From: Caryophanales bacterium UBA5026
Lineage (GTDB): Bacteria; Bacillota_I; Bacilli_A; RF39; UBA660
DNA: 64,000 bases
Assembly: GCA_002416285.1 (NCBI GenBank)
Contig: DICM01000006.1
Location: forward strand, 1-64,000
Direction: 5' to 3'
Below the pieces are notes generated by a model, which did no database searches, was not told the origin of the DNA, and saw nothing but the letters and a program-made list of their open reading frames with translations. The position numbers and the translations under genes are program-made. Of this stretch, positions 26,045-34,329 are shown one piece after another (position 1 is the first letter of the stretch; every line of letters starts with the position of its first letter).

Positions 26045-27118
26045 ATGCATCATATAAAAAACAATATTTTAGCTATTGTTCTATTAATACTATCTGTAGC
26101 CTCAATTATATTCGCTTATAATGATGATTTTTTATATAAAAATACCATTTTAAAAATCACAAATATTGAAACAATTAATAAGGAAACATCTACGAATCCA
26201 CTTGGTTTGATAGAAACTTATTATAATCAAAAGATCAGTGGAAAAATTCAAAATGGAACGGAGAAAGGAAAAGAACTGACGGTTTCTTATGAGGAGACCT
26301 TTTCCTCAGTGGTGACAGAGAGATATCGAATTGGTGATAAAGTATTCGTTGTATCTGGTAGTATTGACGGCTTAAAAAGAGATCAATATGTCGTGTTAAT
26401 GCTCGCTCTTTTCATTATAGCGATTGTTTTGGTTGGTAAATTTCGTGGGCTTCTCGCTATTATTAGTGTTACTTTGAATACAGCTTTATTTTATTTTGGA
26501 TTAAGATTTTACTTTAATGGTTTCAATTTACTAACATTATGTATGCTAGAATCAGTCTTGTTTACAGTTCTTTCTTTAATTATTGCTGGTGGTTGGAATC
26601 GTAAAACGTTTTCAGCTATTATCTCTGTTTTTTGCTCGATGATTCTGTTGTTATTGGGATCGTTGTTGATTGTTCATCAGACCAATTACTCTGGGATAAG
26701 TTTTAATGGAATGAGCTTTTTAACAGTACCTGTCGAAGATGTCTTTTTGGCGGAATTAATGATTGGTGGTCTCGGTGCTATTATGGATGTCGCAATTACA
26801 ATGTCAGCTTCTATTTCAGAACTGATTGAAAAGGATCGCACTATCACGGTAACTGCTTTAAAAAAGTCAGGCGAATATATTGGAAAAGATATTATGGGAA
26901 CGATGATCAATGTTTTATTCTTTACTTACTTTTGTAGTGGGCTTCCGGTTTTTGTATTAGCATTCCGTAATGGTTTTACAATGCATAACTATATCACTAC
27001 TAACTTTACGTTAGAAATGACAAGATTTTTAGTTGGGGGAATCGGAATCATTTTGGCGATTCCAATTTCTCTTAAAATTGCTATTAAACTTTTGAAAAGA
27101 GGAACAACACATGAATAA
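26045..27118 (+). CDS. YibE/F family membrane protein (first of pair)
   Basis: 357 residues: an N-terminal membrane segment, an extracytoplasmic beta-rich domain (about 30-120, with VSYEETFSSVVTERYRIGDKVFV), then seven membrane segments containing GGLGAIMDVAITMSASISEL and SGEYIGKDIMGTMINVLFFTYF, the YibE/F signatures. Transport substrate of the family is unknown. It overlaps the second YibE/F gene by 8 bases, so the two are made together and probably form one complex. Confidence 0.85.
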   Translation: MHHIKNNILAIVLLILSVASIIFAYNDDFLYKNTILKITNIETINKETSTNPLGLIETYYNQKISGKIQNGTEKGKELTVSYEETFSSVVTERYRIGDKVFVVSGSIDGLKRDQYVVLMLALFIIAIVLVGKFRGLLAIISVTLNTALFYFGLRFYFNGFNLLTLCMLESVLFTVLSLIIAGGWNRKTFSAIISVFCSMILLLLGSLLIVHQTNYSGISFNGMSFLTVPVEDVFLAELMIGGLGAIMDVAITMSASISELIEKDRTITVTALKKSGEYIGKDIMGTMINVLFFTYFCSGLPVFVLAFRNGFTMHNYITTNFTLEMTRFLVGGIGIILAIPISLKIAIKLLKRGTTHE

Positions 27119-27857
27119 TATACTATTATTGCTATTCTTTCTTTTAATGATTTGGGTAGGAGGAAAGAGAGGATTAAAATTATTTTCTTCACTATGCCTC
27201 AATTTTGTCATTCTAATGATAGTGTTTTATCTAATTGGGATTGGATTAAATGCCGTTATTATTTCACTACTAGGCTGTTTGGTGATTAGTTATATTGTTT
27301 TATATTTGGTAAATGGCAAGAATTTAAAGACAATCGCCTCGATGCAGTCAATTTTAATCGTTTTAGCGATCCTTGCAGTTTTAATTTTTCTAATGACCAC
27401 AGTTTCTAGAATTGCAGGTTTTGGCTATGAATCTTATGAAGAGATTAATATGTTTTCCTATGATGTCAAACTTGATTTTACCAATGTTTCAATTGCTCTT
27501 ATTTTAATTGGTTTAATTGGTGCAACAATCGATTCTTCCATCGCCATTTCATCTGCTTTATATGAAGTGTTTGAGAACAATAAACATTTAACACGTGCTG
27601 AGCTCTATCAGTCAGGTATTACTATTGGTAAAGATATTTTAGGGACAACTACAAATACGCTGCTTTTTGCCTTCTTAGGAGAGTTTATGACACTTCTAAT
27701 TTGGTTTCAAAGTGGACATTACACCTTAGATCAGATTATTAATGCGAAAACTTTTTGTTCTGAGTTTATTAAGATTATGTTTAGTGGGGTTGGCTGTGTA
27801 CTAGTTATTCCGATAACTTCCTATATAACCTCTTTCAAAATTACCAAAAGAGGATAA
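27111..27857 (+). CDS. YibE/F family membrane protein (second of pair)
   Basis: 248 residues, seven hydrophobic segments, no extracytoplasmic domain. Signatures GLIGATIDSSIAISSALYEVFE and SGITIGKDILGTTTNTLLFAFLG parallel those of the preceding gene, so the two arose by duplication. Coupled by start/stop overlap. Confidence 0.85.
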   Translation: MNNILLLLFFLLMIWVGGKRGLKLFSSLCLNFVILMIVFYLIGIGLNAVIISLLGCLVISYIVLYLVNGKNLKTIASMQSILIVLAILAVLIFLMTTVSRIAGFGYESYEEINMFSYDVKLDFTNVSIALILIGLIGATIDSSIAISSALYEVFENNKHLTRAELYQSGITIGKDILGTTTNTLLFAFLGEFMTLLIWFQSGHYTLDQIINAKTFCSEFIKIMFSGVGCVLVIPITSYITSFKITKRG

Positions 27858-27876
27858 GTGATTATTGTTAAATATA

Positions 27877-27885
27877 TGGTATAAT
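27877..27885 (+). promoter_or_regulatory. extended -10 promoter
   Basis: TGG followed by TATAAT (27880-27885), 29 bases before the hydrolase start. Confidence 0.5.
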
Positions 27886-27913
27886 AGCATATATTGAAAA
27901 GAAGGGCGATATT

Positions 27914-29017
27914 ATGAGTACGATGAAAGATTATATCGAACATTATAAAGATATTTCGTTTGATGAGATACCTTTTAATGAAGTTGATAATTTAATTTTA
28001 GCGCAACTTTCTTATTTTGAGTTTACTGGAATTGTTCCAAATGATAAAGGAATGATTGCTTTTGAACAAGCCTTAGAAGAGTATTATATACGCTATCCAT
28101 ATAAAGCTACTCGAAAACATTTGATTGGAATTGATGCGACAATTTATCTTTATTATGATCTATACCATGGCAAACGTTATAAAAACTTACAGCTTTCCAA
28201 CTATGTTAATGAAGTTGATGAACAGCAACAGTTTAGTGCACTTCTGATTCATTTTCCAAATCGAACGGTCTATGTCTCATATAGTGGAACGGATGATTCT
28301 ATCATTGGTTGGGAAGAGGACTTTAATATGGCGTATCTTTTCCCAGTACCATCTCAAAAACGAGCTATTACTTATATTAATAGTGTGATTAATTGGCGTG
28401 ATCGTAAAATTTATGTAGGAGGTCACTCAAAAGGTGGAAATTTAGCAATGGTAGCGGCAATGTATGCGAAAGCATCAATCCGTTCGCGAATTCATACCGT
28501 TTTCAATAATGAGGGACCTGGTTTTTCAAAAGATATTGTTGAATCGAGAGCTTATCAGTTGATGAGTAAAAAGATGAAAATGTATGTTCCCAGCGATAGT
28601 GTAATTGGGATGCTTTTTTATCACCCGGAAAACTATATAGTAGTTAGTAGTATTGCGAAAGGAATTCTTCAACACGATGGGAATACATGGGAATGCTTTG
28701 GAGGACATTTTATCCGAACAAAAAGAACACGAGAAAGTATTCAAAACGAAATGAAAATCAAACGCTGGATCAGTTATTATGATTTTAAAGAACGTGAAAA
28801 AATTGTTGTAAATTTTTTCCAAGTTTTAAAGAAAAGTGGAATTGAGAAAAAAAGTCAATTGGATAATCTAACAATAAGAAAGGTAATTACCATGGTAAAT
28901 CAATTTAGAATTGTTCCTCCAGAAGAAAAACAAGTTTTAATCGATGCCTTTCGTACCTTTTTCACAATTTATCGTGGGGCTGATCCAAAAGAGAAGACAA
29001 AGAAAGTTGCAGTTTAA
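27914..29017 (+). CDS. DUF2974 (Mbeg1-like) alpha/beta-hydrolase
   Basis: 367 residues. The hydrolase core is visible: VYVSYSGTDDSIIGWEEDFNM, then the nucleophile elbow VGGHSKGGNLAMVAA near 169-183 (Ser inside GHSKG), and FNNEGPGFSKDI after it. This is the DUF2974/Mbeg1-like lipase-type family, common in Firmicutes with unknown substrate. No signal peptide, so it acts in the cytoplasm. Single gene with promoter and terminator. Confidence 0.85.
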   Translation: MSTMKDYIEHYKDISFDEIPFNEVDNLILAQLSYFEFTGIVPNDKGMIAFEQALEEYYIRYPYKATRKHLIGIDATIYLYYDLYHGKRYKNLQLSNYVNEVDEQQQFSALLIHFPNRTVYVSYSGTDDSIIGWEEDFNMAYLFPVPSQKRAITYINSVINWRDRKIYVGGHSKGGNLAMVAAMYAKASIRSRIHTVFNNEGPGFSKDIVESRAYQLMSKKMKMYVPSDSVIGMLFYHPENYIVVSSIAKGILQHDGNTWECFGGHFIRTKRTRESIQNEMKIKRWISYYDFKEREKIVVNFFQVLKKSGIEKKSQLDNLTIRKVITMVNQFRIVPPEEKQVLIDAFRTFFTIYRGADPKEKTKKVAV

Positions 29018-29031
29018 TACTTTCTTTTTTT
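28999..29031 (+). terminator. rho-independent terminator spanning the stop
   Basis: AAGAAAGT (29000-29007) pairs with ACTTTCTT (29019-29026), then T. Confidence 0.75.
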
Positions 29032-29327
29032 ATGGATTCATTAGGTATGTTTTTTTGTCTGAAAATGTTGTATAATCATATTAGAATATATTCTTGATAA
29101 ATAACCCAAAGAACAAAAAATCAAAAAAGGCAAAAAACAATTTTTACAAAAAAACAAAAATGTAAATAATTTTATTTTTCTGATACCGTAAAAATAAAAA
29201 CTTGAAATATTAATAAAACATAGGAAAAACCTATGTTTTTGTTTAATTTTAATTTTATTTTTTTAGTTAAAAAACAAAAAAATAAAAAATGTTTTTTTGA
29301 AAAAATAAAAAATATTATTTTTTTATA
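29032..29327 (+). other. gene-free A/T-tract region with possible short RNA
   Basis: No gene is seen here. A TATAAT at 29071-29076 could start a transcript near 29082, and a hairpin AAAACATAGG/CCTATGTTTT (29215-29224 and 29230-29239) with a T-run would end it, giving an RNA of about 160 nt. The stretch 29106-29165 has A-tracts of 5-7 bases repeated every 8-12 bases, so the DNA should be bent. A promoter for nrdD follows at 29328. Confidence 0.35.
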
Positions 29328-29355
29328 TTGACTATTTTTTGTTTTGATATATAAT
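29328..29355 (+). promoter_or_regulatory. nrdD promoter
   Basis: TTGACT (29328-29333), 16-bp spacer, TATAAT (29350-29355), 26 bases before the nrdD ATG. Confidence 0.7.
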
Positions 29356-29380
29356 TGAATCATAAGGTAGGTGTAACAGG

Positions 29381-31690
29381 ATGACAGAAACATCAGTTGG
29401 GTTAGATCACTTATGGGTGATCAAAAGAAATGGAAAAAAAGTGGAGTTTGATGGATCAAAAATCGCCATTGCTATTAAAAAAGGATTTGATAGTGTTAAT
29501 AGCAATGATGAGGAAGATGGAACATCAAAAACAAAATATAATGCAAATGATATCCAAAAAGTATATCAAGCAGTAATTAAAAGAATTGATAAAGAATATT
29601 CTGAAAAGATAAAAATAGAGGAAATTCAGGATTTAATTGAGGAAGAGTTATTGAAAAGAGAATATATGGATGTGTATAAATCATTTTCCGAATATCGTGA
29701 ACGTAGAACTGCCTCAAGAGAGTTATTTGTAGATGAGAAAAAATTACATAAATTTTTAAAGTCGATTGAAAGCCTCGGATTAAAATCAGCGAATGAAGAT
29801 AACGCGAAGAGAGAAAATGCGAATGTTGATGGAGATACTGCGATGGGAACTATGCTTCAGTATGGTTCTACTATTTCAAAAGAGTTTGCAAAAGCATATC
29901 TTATCAAAAAATCATTTTCTGAAGCTCATGAGTCTGGTGATATTCACATTCACGATATGGATTTTCTAACGATGGGAACTACAACTTGTATGCAGATTGA
30001 ACTAGATCGTCTATTTAAGAATGGTTTTTCGACAGGACATGGTCATTTAAGAGAACCAAATGATATTATTTCGTATTCAGCTTTAGCTGCAATTGCTGTT
30101 CAATCGAACCAGAATGATCAACATGGTGGACAGAGTATTCCGGCTTTTGATTATTACATGGCACCAGGAGTTCTAAAGACATTTAAAAAACAATTTAAAC
30201 AACATATATATGATTTATTAGATTATCAAGATTTACTTAGTTTTATTGATATCGATCATATTGCAAAAGAAATTGATAAATTACACACAATCAAGTGTGA
30301 TATCGAAATCTTTGAATCTTTTTACAAGGATTCAGAAGAAATTAAGCGCTTATTTACAAAAAGTTATGACAAAGCATTACAAAAGACGAATCGTGCTACT
30401 TATCAGGCGATGGAAGCTTTTGTTCACAATTTAAATACGATGCATTCTCGTGCAGGGGCGCAAGTACCATTTTCAAGTATTAACTTTGGAACAGATACAA
30501 CAGAGGAGGGTCGTTTGGTAATTAAGAATTTCTTATTAGCTACAGAAGCGGGATTAGGTAACGGTGAGACTCCGATATTCCCAGTTTCTATTTTTAAAGT
30601 AAAAGAGGGAATTAATTATAATCCAGAGGATCCGAACTATGATATGTTTAAATTAGCTTGTCGTGTGTCTGCAAAACGTTTGTTTCCAAATTTTTCATTT
30701 ATCGATGCACCACATAATATTCCTTTTTATAAAGCGGGTGATGTTCGTACTGAAGTTGGATATATGGGATGTCGTACACGGGTTATGAGTGATGTTACTG
30801 ATCCTGATAATGAAACTACTGGTGGAAGAGGTAATCTATCATTTACATCTATTAATTTACCACGTATTGCAATTCGCCATGGTATCTGTTTAAAAGAGCG
30901 CGATACTGCTGATATGGAAGGTTTCTACCATGATTTAGGAGAGATGATGGAATTAGTAAAAGATCAATTATTAGAACGTTTTGAGATTCAATGTTCAAAA
31001 CATTCTTATAATTTTCCATTCTTACTTGAACAGGGAGTTTGGACTGGTGGAGATAAATTAAAACCATCTGATCGCCTACGTAAAATCTTAAAACATGGTA
31101 GTTTAACAATTGGTTTTATAGGACTTGCGGAAACACTTAAAGCTCTAATCGGAAAACATCACGGAGAAAGTGAAGAAGCTCGAAAATTAGGATTAGAAAT
31201 TATTAGTTTTATGAGAAATAAAGCCGATGAGTTTGCAAAAAAATATACATTGAATTTTACTTTAATCGCAACGCCGGCTGAGGGATTATCAGGAAGATTT
31301 GTTTCGATCGATCGAGCAATTTTTGGAAAAATAAAAGGAGTAACGGACCGAGAATATTATACGAATTCGTTCCACATTCCAGTATATTATTCAATTAGTA
31401 TTGCAGATAAGATTGAAATCGAAGCTCCTTATCATGCCTTAACAAATGGTGGGCATATTAGTTATATAGAGCTTGATGGAAATACTGCTTCTAACGTCGA
31501 TGCATTTGAAAGTGTCATCCGGTTGATGAAAGAAGCAGGCGTTGGATATGGAGCAATTAACCATCCAGTGGATAGAGATCCAGTCTGTGGTTATGTTGGG
31601 GTAATTGGTGATGTTTGTCCAGGTTGTGGACGTAGAGAGTTTGAGAGCGTTCCGCTTGAAACGATAACTCATTTCGATTGTAATTGTTAA
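29381..31690 (+). CDS. nrdD: anaerobic ribonucleoside-triphosphate reductase, catalytic part lacking the glycyl-radical tail
   Basis: 769 residues. An ATP-cone (about 13-105: WVIKRNGKKVEFDGSKIAIAIKKGF) precedes the ten-stranded barrel, with active-site Cys in TTTCMQIE (about 203) and YMGCRTRV (about 464). It makes dNTPs from NTPs without oxygen. The zinc region is present (DPVCGYVGVIGDVCPGCGRRE), but the chain then stops at FDCNC; the R-V-x-G-Y glycyl-radical segment that must follow is absent from this reading frame and is encoded by the next gene. The start follows AGGTAGG. One of the usual four zinc Cys seems to be Asp (RDPVC), and the terminal CNC may compensate. Confidence 0.92.
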   Translation: MTETSVGLDHLWVIKRNGKKVEFDGSKIAIAIKKGFDSVNSNDEEDGTSKTKYNANDIQKVYQAVIKRIDKEYSEKIKIEEIQDLIEEELLKREYMDVYKSFSEYRERRTASRELFVDEKKLHKFLKSIESLGLKSANEDNAKRENANVDGDTAMGTMLQYGSTISKEFAKAYLIKKSFSEAHESGDIHIHDMDFLTMGTTTCMQIELDRLFKNGFSTGHGHLREPNDIISYSALAAIAVQSNQNDQHGGQSIPAFDYYMAPGVLKTFKKQFKQHIYDLLDYQDLLSFIDIDHIAKEIDKLHTIKCDIEIFESFYKDSEEIKRLFTKSYDKALQKTNRATYQAMEAFVHNLNTMHSRAGAQVPFSSINFGTDTTEEGRLVIKNFLLATEAGLGNGETPIFPVSIFKVKEGINYNPEDPNYDMFKLACRVSAKRLFPNFSFIDAPHNIPFYKAGDVRTEVGYMGCRTRVMSDVTDPDNETTGGRGNLSFTSINLPRIAIRHGICLKERDTADMEGFYHDLGEMMELVKDQLLERFEIQCSKHSYNFPFLLEQGVWTGGDKLKPSDRLRKILKHGSLTIGFIGLAETLKALIGKHHGESEEARKLGLEIISFMRNKADEFAKKYTLNFTLIATPAEGLSGRFVSIDRAIFGKIKGVTDREYYTNSFHIPVYYSISIADKIEIEAPYHALTNGGHISYIELDGNTASNVDAFESVIRLMKEAGVGYGAINHPVDRDPVCGYVGVIGDVCPGCGRREFESVPLETITHFDCNC

Positions 31691-31703
31691 GGAGGGAAAG
31701 AAT

Positions 31704-31868
31704 ATGAGTAAATTAGTTGGAGAAAATGTAGGATTTGAAAGAATTAGAAGAGTAACTGGATATCTTGCAGGAGATGTGAAAAGATTTAATAATGGAAAAC
31801 GTGCTGAGGAAAGAGATCGTGTAAAACATACTGGAATCAAAGACGTTATGAAAGATAAACAAAAATGA
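31704..31868 (+). CDS. stand-alone glycyl-radical domain of class III ribonucleotide reductase, 54 aa
   Basis: The 54-residue reading MSKLVGENVGFERIRRVTGYLAGD... matches the C-terminal end of NrdD: FERIRRVTGYL with the radical glycine at position 19, then KRFNNGKRAEERDRVKH. It has its own ribosome site, GGAGGG at 31691-31696, eight bases before the ATG, and starts 14 bases after the nrdD stop. Its stop overlaps the nrdG start by four bases. The most direct reading is that NrdD works as two chains, the small one carrying the radical installed by NrdG. A simple frameshift does not explain it, because both pieces have proper ends and a ribosome site. Confidence 0.88.
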   Translation: MSKLVGENVGFERIRRVTGYLAGDVKRFNNGKRAEERDRVKHTGIKDVMKDKQK

Positions 31869-32428
31869 AAATCAGATTAGCTTCTGAATTACAAATTGAT
31901 AGTATTGTCGATGGAGAAGGGATTAGAACAGTTATTTGGACTCAAGGATGTCCTCATAATTGTCCTTCCTGTCATAATCCGAATACCCATGACTTTAGTG
32001 GAGGTTTTTTAGAGGAAGTGGACAATATTATCGATGATCTTCGCTGTTTAAAAGGACAGACAGGAATTACATTCTCTGGTGGAGATCCAATGTGTCAACC
32101 AGAGGCCTGTGCACTTATTGCATCTGCTGCCAAAGAGCTAGGATATAATATTTGGTGCTATACTGGTTATACTTATGAACAATTGATGATTTTGGCAAAA
32201 GGAAAGAAAGCAATATTAGATTTTTTAAATAATATTGATGTTCTTGTTGACGGAAAGTTTGTATTAGCTGAAAAGAGTTTAGATTTAAAATTCAAAGGTT
32301 CTAGAAATCAGCGCGTTATCGATATTCCAAAAAGTTTAACTGAGAAGAAACTTTGTTTGTTAGATGATTATGAGAATCCTATTGATAATACATTCCGCTA
32401 TCAAAAAGAAGCGAATATGTTTTTATAA
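31865..32428 (+). CDS. nrdG: anaerobic ribonucleotide reductase activating enzyme (radical SAM)
   Basis: 187 residues. The radical-SAM Cys motif is GCPHNCPSCHNP (C-x3-C-x2-C), followed by ITFSGGDPM (SAM-binding GGE-type) and family segments IWCYTGYTYEQL and VLVDGKF. It uses SAM and a 4Fe-4S cluster to abstract hydrogen from the radical glycine, here on the separate 54-residue protein with which it is translationally coupled by ATGA overlap. Confidence 0.93.
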   Translation: MKIRLASELQIDSIVDGEGIRTVIWTQGCPHNCPSCHNPNTHDFSGGFLEEVDNIIDDLRCLKGQTGITFSGGDPMCQPEACALIASAAKELGYNIWCYTGYTYEQLMILAKGKKAILDFLNNIDVLVDGKFVLAEKSLDLKFKGSRNQRVIDIPKSLTEKKLCLLDDYENPIDNTFRYQKEANMFL

Positions 32429-32430
32429 AC

Positions 32431-32787
32431 TATATTGTAAATGCAAGACTAATTACAGCGGATGAAATTGCTGAAATCACAGAAAATTCAACTTTTAATG
32501 GATCAACAACAACATGGGATAAATGGTTTTATCTTGATAGTAATAATCAAATTCAAACAGCAAAAAGTAAAGGTGAAAGTAATTATAGCTGGTTATTTGA
32601 TTATACTAGTGCTTGTACAAGTTATGGGTGTAATATAGCGGATAGCTCAACCGCGGGATATTGGACAAGTACTCCTGAATTTGGACGCTCGTATAGCGCG
32701 TGGCTTGTATCTAGAAACGGTGTATTGAGTAATGAGGTTGTTAGTTATAGTAACAATTTTGGTGTACGCCCAGTTATCATTCTTTAA
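32431..32787 (+). pseudogene. headless fragment of a protein related to the giant prepilin-like protein
   Basis: A 118-codon open stretch ending at TAA 32785 with no ATG in frame and no ribosome site. It reads YIVNARLITADEIAEITEN...WLFDYTSACTSYGCNIADSS...GYWTSTPE...GVRPVIIL. The end corresponds to the YWTMSG--A--ARPVINL region of the repeated module in the giant gene at 6365, so this is the 3' part of a pilin-like or module-bearing gene whose 5' end has been lost, probably by recombination that brought nrdG next to it. It begins three bases after the nrdG stop in another frame. Confidence 0.75.
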
Positions 32788-32810
32788 TAGCAAAATTTTA
32801 GATTAAATGT

Positions 32811-32837
32811 AAAAGCTTATTATGGTAAGCTTTTTTT
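32811..32837 (+). terminator. rho-independent terminator
   Basis: AAAAGCTTA (32811-32819), six-base loop, TAAGCTTTT (32826-32834), T-run. Probably inherited from the fragment gene and now ending the nrd operon. Confidence 0.85.
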
Positions 32838-32871
32838 GAATTAAGGATTAACTTTTTCATATTCTGCATAT

Positions 32872-32895
32872 AAAAAAACATAGATTTCTCTATGC
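32872..32895 (-). terminator. gmk terminator
   Basis: On the minus strand CATAGA-GAAA-TCTATG is followed by T7; it overlaps the gmk stop. Confidence 0.85.
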
Positions 32896-33570
32896 ATCAA
32901 TTGTTTTCGTTGAATTATCAAATTCTTTACCAATTAAAATTTCATGAATTATTTCTTCTTTATTTTCTACTGATATTTCTTCGATACGATCAACTCGACA
33001 TTTCTCTGAAATTAAAATCGCATCTACTTTTTTAACCGCATCTTCTAAAATATCGTTTACAACAACATAATTATATTTATTGATTTCATTGATTTCACGA
33101 TAAGCAACTTCAAATCGACTAATGATTTGCTCGGCATTTTCTGCCCCTCTTGCTAGAATTCTTTGTTTTACAATTTCCATAGATGGAGCAAGAATAAATA
33201 TCAAAATTGTTTCAGGGAACATTTCTTTTATATTTGCAGCACCTTTAACGTCAATTTCTAAAATGACATCTTTACCCTGTGCCAGCATCTCTTCCACTTC
33301 TTTTTTCGGTGTTCCATAGTACATTCCGTAATGTACTTTTTCATATTCTAACATTTCGTTATTTTTTATTTTTTCTTCAAACTGTTCTGCTGTTACAAAG
33401 TGATAAGTAACTCCATCGATATCACCAGGTCGCATTGGTCTAGATGTATAAGAAATAGACAAATTTAAATTGGGATTTTTTTTTAAAAGTTCCTTGATGA
33501 CTGTTCCTTTTCCAGCACAAGTAGTACCAGAAATAATAATTAATGACCCACGCTTTTTTTCTTTTATCAT
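32890..33570 (-). CDS. gmk: guanylate kinase
   Basis: 226 residues. P-loop ISGTTCAGKGTVIKEL (13-28; relatives usually read GPSGVGKGT), then SYTSRPMRPGDIDGVTYHFV with the GMP-binding segment, EYEKVHYGMYYGTP, and DVILEIDVKGAANIK. Converts GMP to GDP. The C-terminus is about 20 residues longer than usual. GAGGTG precedes the start. It is on the minus strand, divergent from the Bce-type operon. Confidence 0.93.
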   Translation of the reverse strand: MIKEKKRGSLIIISGTTCAGKGTVIKELLKKNPNLNLSISYTSRPMRPGDIDGVTYHFVTAEQFEEKIKNNEMLEYEKVHYGMYYGTPKKEVEEMLAQGKDVILEIDVKGAANIKEMFPETILIFILAPSMEIVKQRILARGAENAEQIISRFEVAYREINEINKYNYVVVNDILEDAVKKVDAILISEKCRVDRIEEISVENKEEIIHEILIGKEFDNSTKTIDA

Positions 33571-33593
33571 ATTGATTCACCTCAAGTACATGC

Positions 33594-33623
33594 ATTATAG
33601 CACACTTCTTAAAAGAAGTACAA
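33594..33623 (-). promoter_or_regulatory. gmk promoter with palindrome in the spacer
   Basis: On the minus strand TTGTAC (33618-33623), 18-bp spacer, TATAAT (33594-33599) with TGC extension. The spacer contains a perfect inverted repeat ACTTCTT-AA-AAGAAGT (plus-strand 33604-33619), well placed to block polymerase if bound. Confidence 0.7.
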
Positions 33624-33678
33624 GGAATTTTCTTTTAAAATGTTTCTATTTCGTGTACAATATGGATAGGTGATACAC

Positions 33679-34329
33679 ATGACAATTGCAATCATTGAGG
33701 ATGATAAATCTTTACGTGAGGAATTAAAAAAAACACTTACAAATAATGGCTATGATGTACTTTTAGTAGAAGATTACAGTAACTTATCTTCTATAATGAC
33801 CGCAAATTTACTTCTTTTGGATATTCAGTTACCAAATGCCAACGGTATCTATTTACTAAAAGAAATTCGGAAACAATCCAATCTTCCAATTTTAATGGTT
33901 ACAAGTAGAAATACAGAAATGGATGAGTTAATTTGTATGAGTTATGGAGCCGATGATTATATTACAAAACCGTATAATCCTCAAATTTTATTACTTCGAA
34001 TTGAGGCAGTTTTAAAAAGATTACATTTCACTCCACAAGTATACACTTATGAGAATATTCATTTGAATCCAGCAAAAGGGGTTATTGAAACAGAAAAAGG
34101 CGAGATAACACTATCAAAAAATGAACTTCGTATCTTTCTTTATTTGTTAGAACATGTTGGAAACATTGTTTCAAGAGAAGAAATTATGCGCTACTTATGG
34201 GATAGTGAAGAATTTATCGATGATAATACCTTGACTGTTAATATCAACCGTTTACGCAATCGCTTAGAGGATGCGGGATTAAAGGATGTAATTGAAACAA
34301 GAAGAGGACAGGGGTACTTATTAAAATGA
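33679..34329 (+). CDS. OmpR-family response regulator (BceR type)
   Basis: 216 residues: receiver domain with acidic pair EDD (7-9), phosphorylated Asp in LLLLDIQLP (D48), Thr/Ser and Lys (VTSR, ITKPYNP), and a winged-helix C-terminal domain with TLTVNINRLRNRLEDAGL and RRGQGYLLK. Start chosen at ATG 33679, six bases from AGGTG. First gene of a four-gene set with intramembrane-sensing kinase, ATPase and large permease, so it is the BceR-like regulator of antimicrobial-peptide resistance. Confidence 0.92.
   Translation: MTIAIIEDDKSLREELKKTLTNNGYDVLLVEDYSNLSSIMTANLLLLDIQLPNANGIYLLKEIRKQSNLPILMVTSRNTEMDELICMSYGADDYITKPYNPQILLLRIEAVLKRLHFTPQVYTYENIHLNPAKGVIETEKGEITLSKNELRIFLYLLEHVGNIVSREEIMRYLWDSEEFIDDNTLTVNINRLRNRLEDAGLKDVIETRRGQGYLLK

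Noticed and set aside
31439..31840. Minus-strand frame of 133 codons opposite the end of nrdD and the radical gene
   Set aside because: The plus strand carries clear conserved protein motifs across it; the minus frame has none.
29381..31868. A sequencing frameshift splitting nrdD
   Set aside because: The small gene has its own well-spaced GGAGGG and ATG, nrdD ends in a plausible tail, and the 13 bases between stop and ATG do not code in either frame for missing linker residues.
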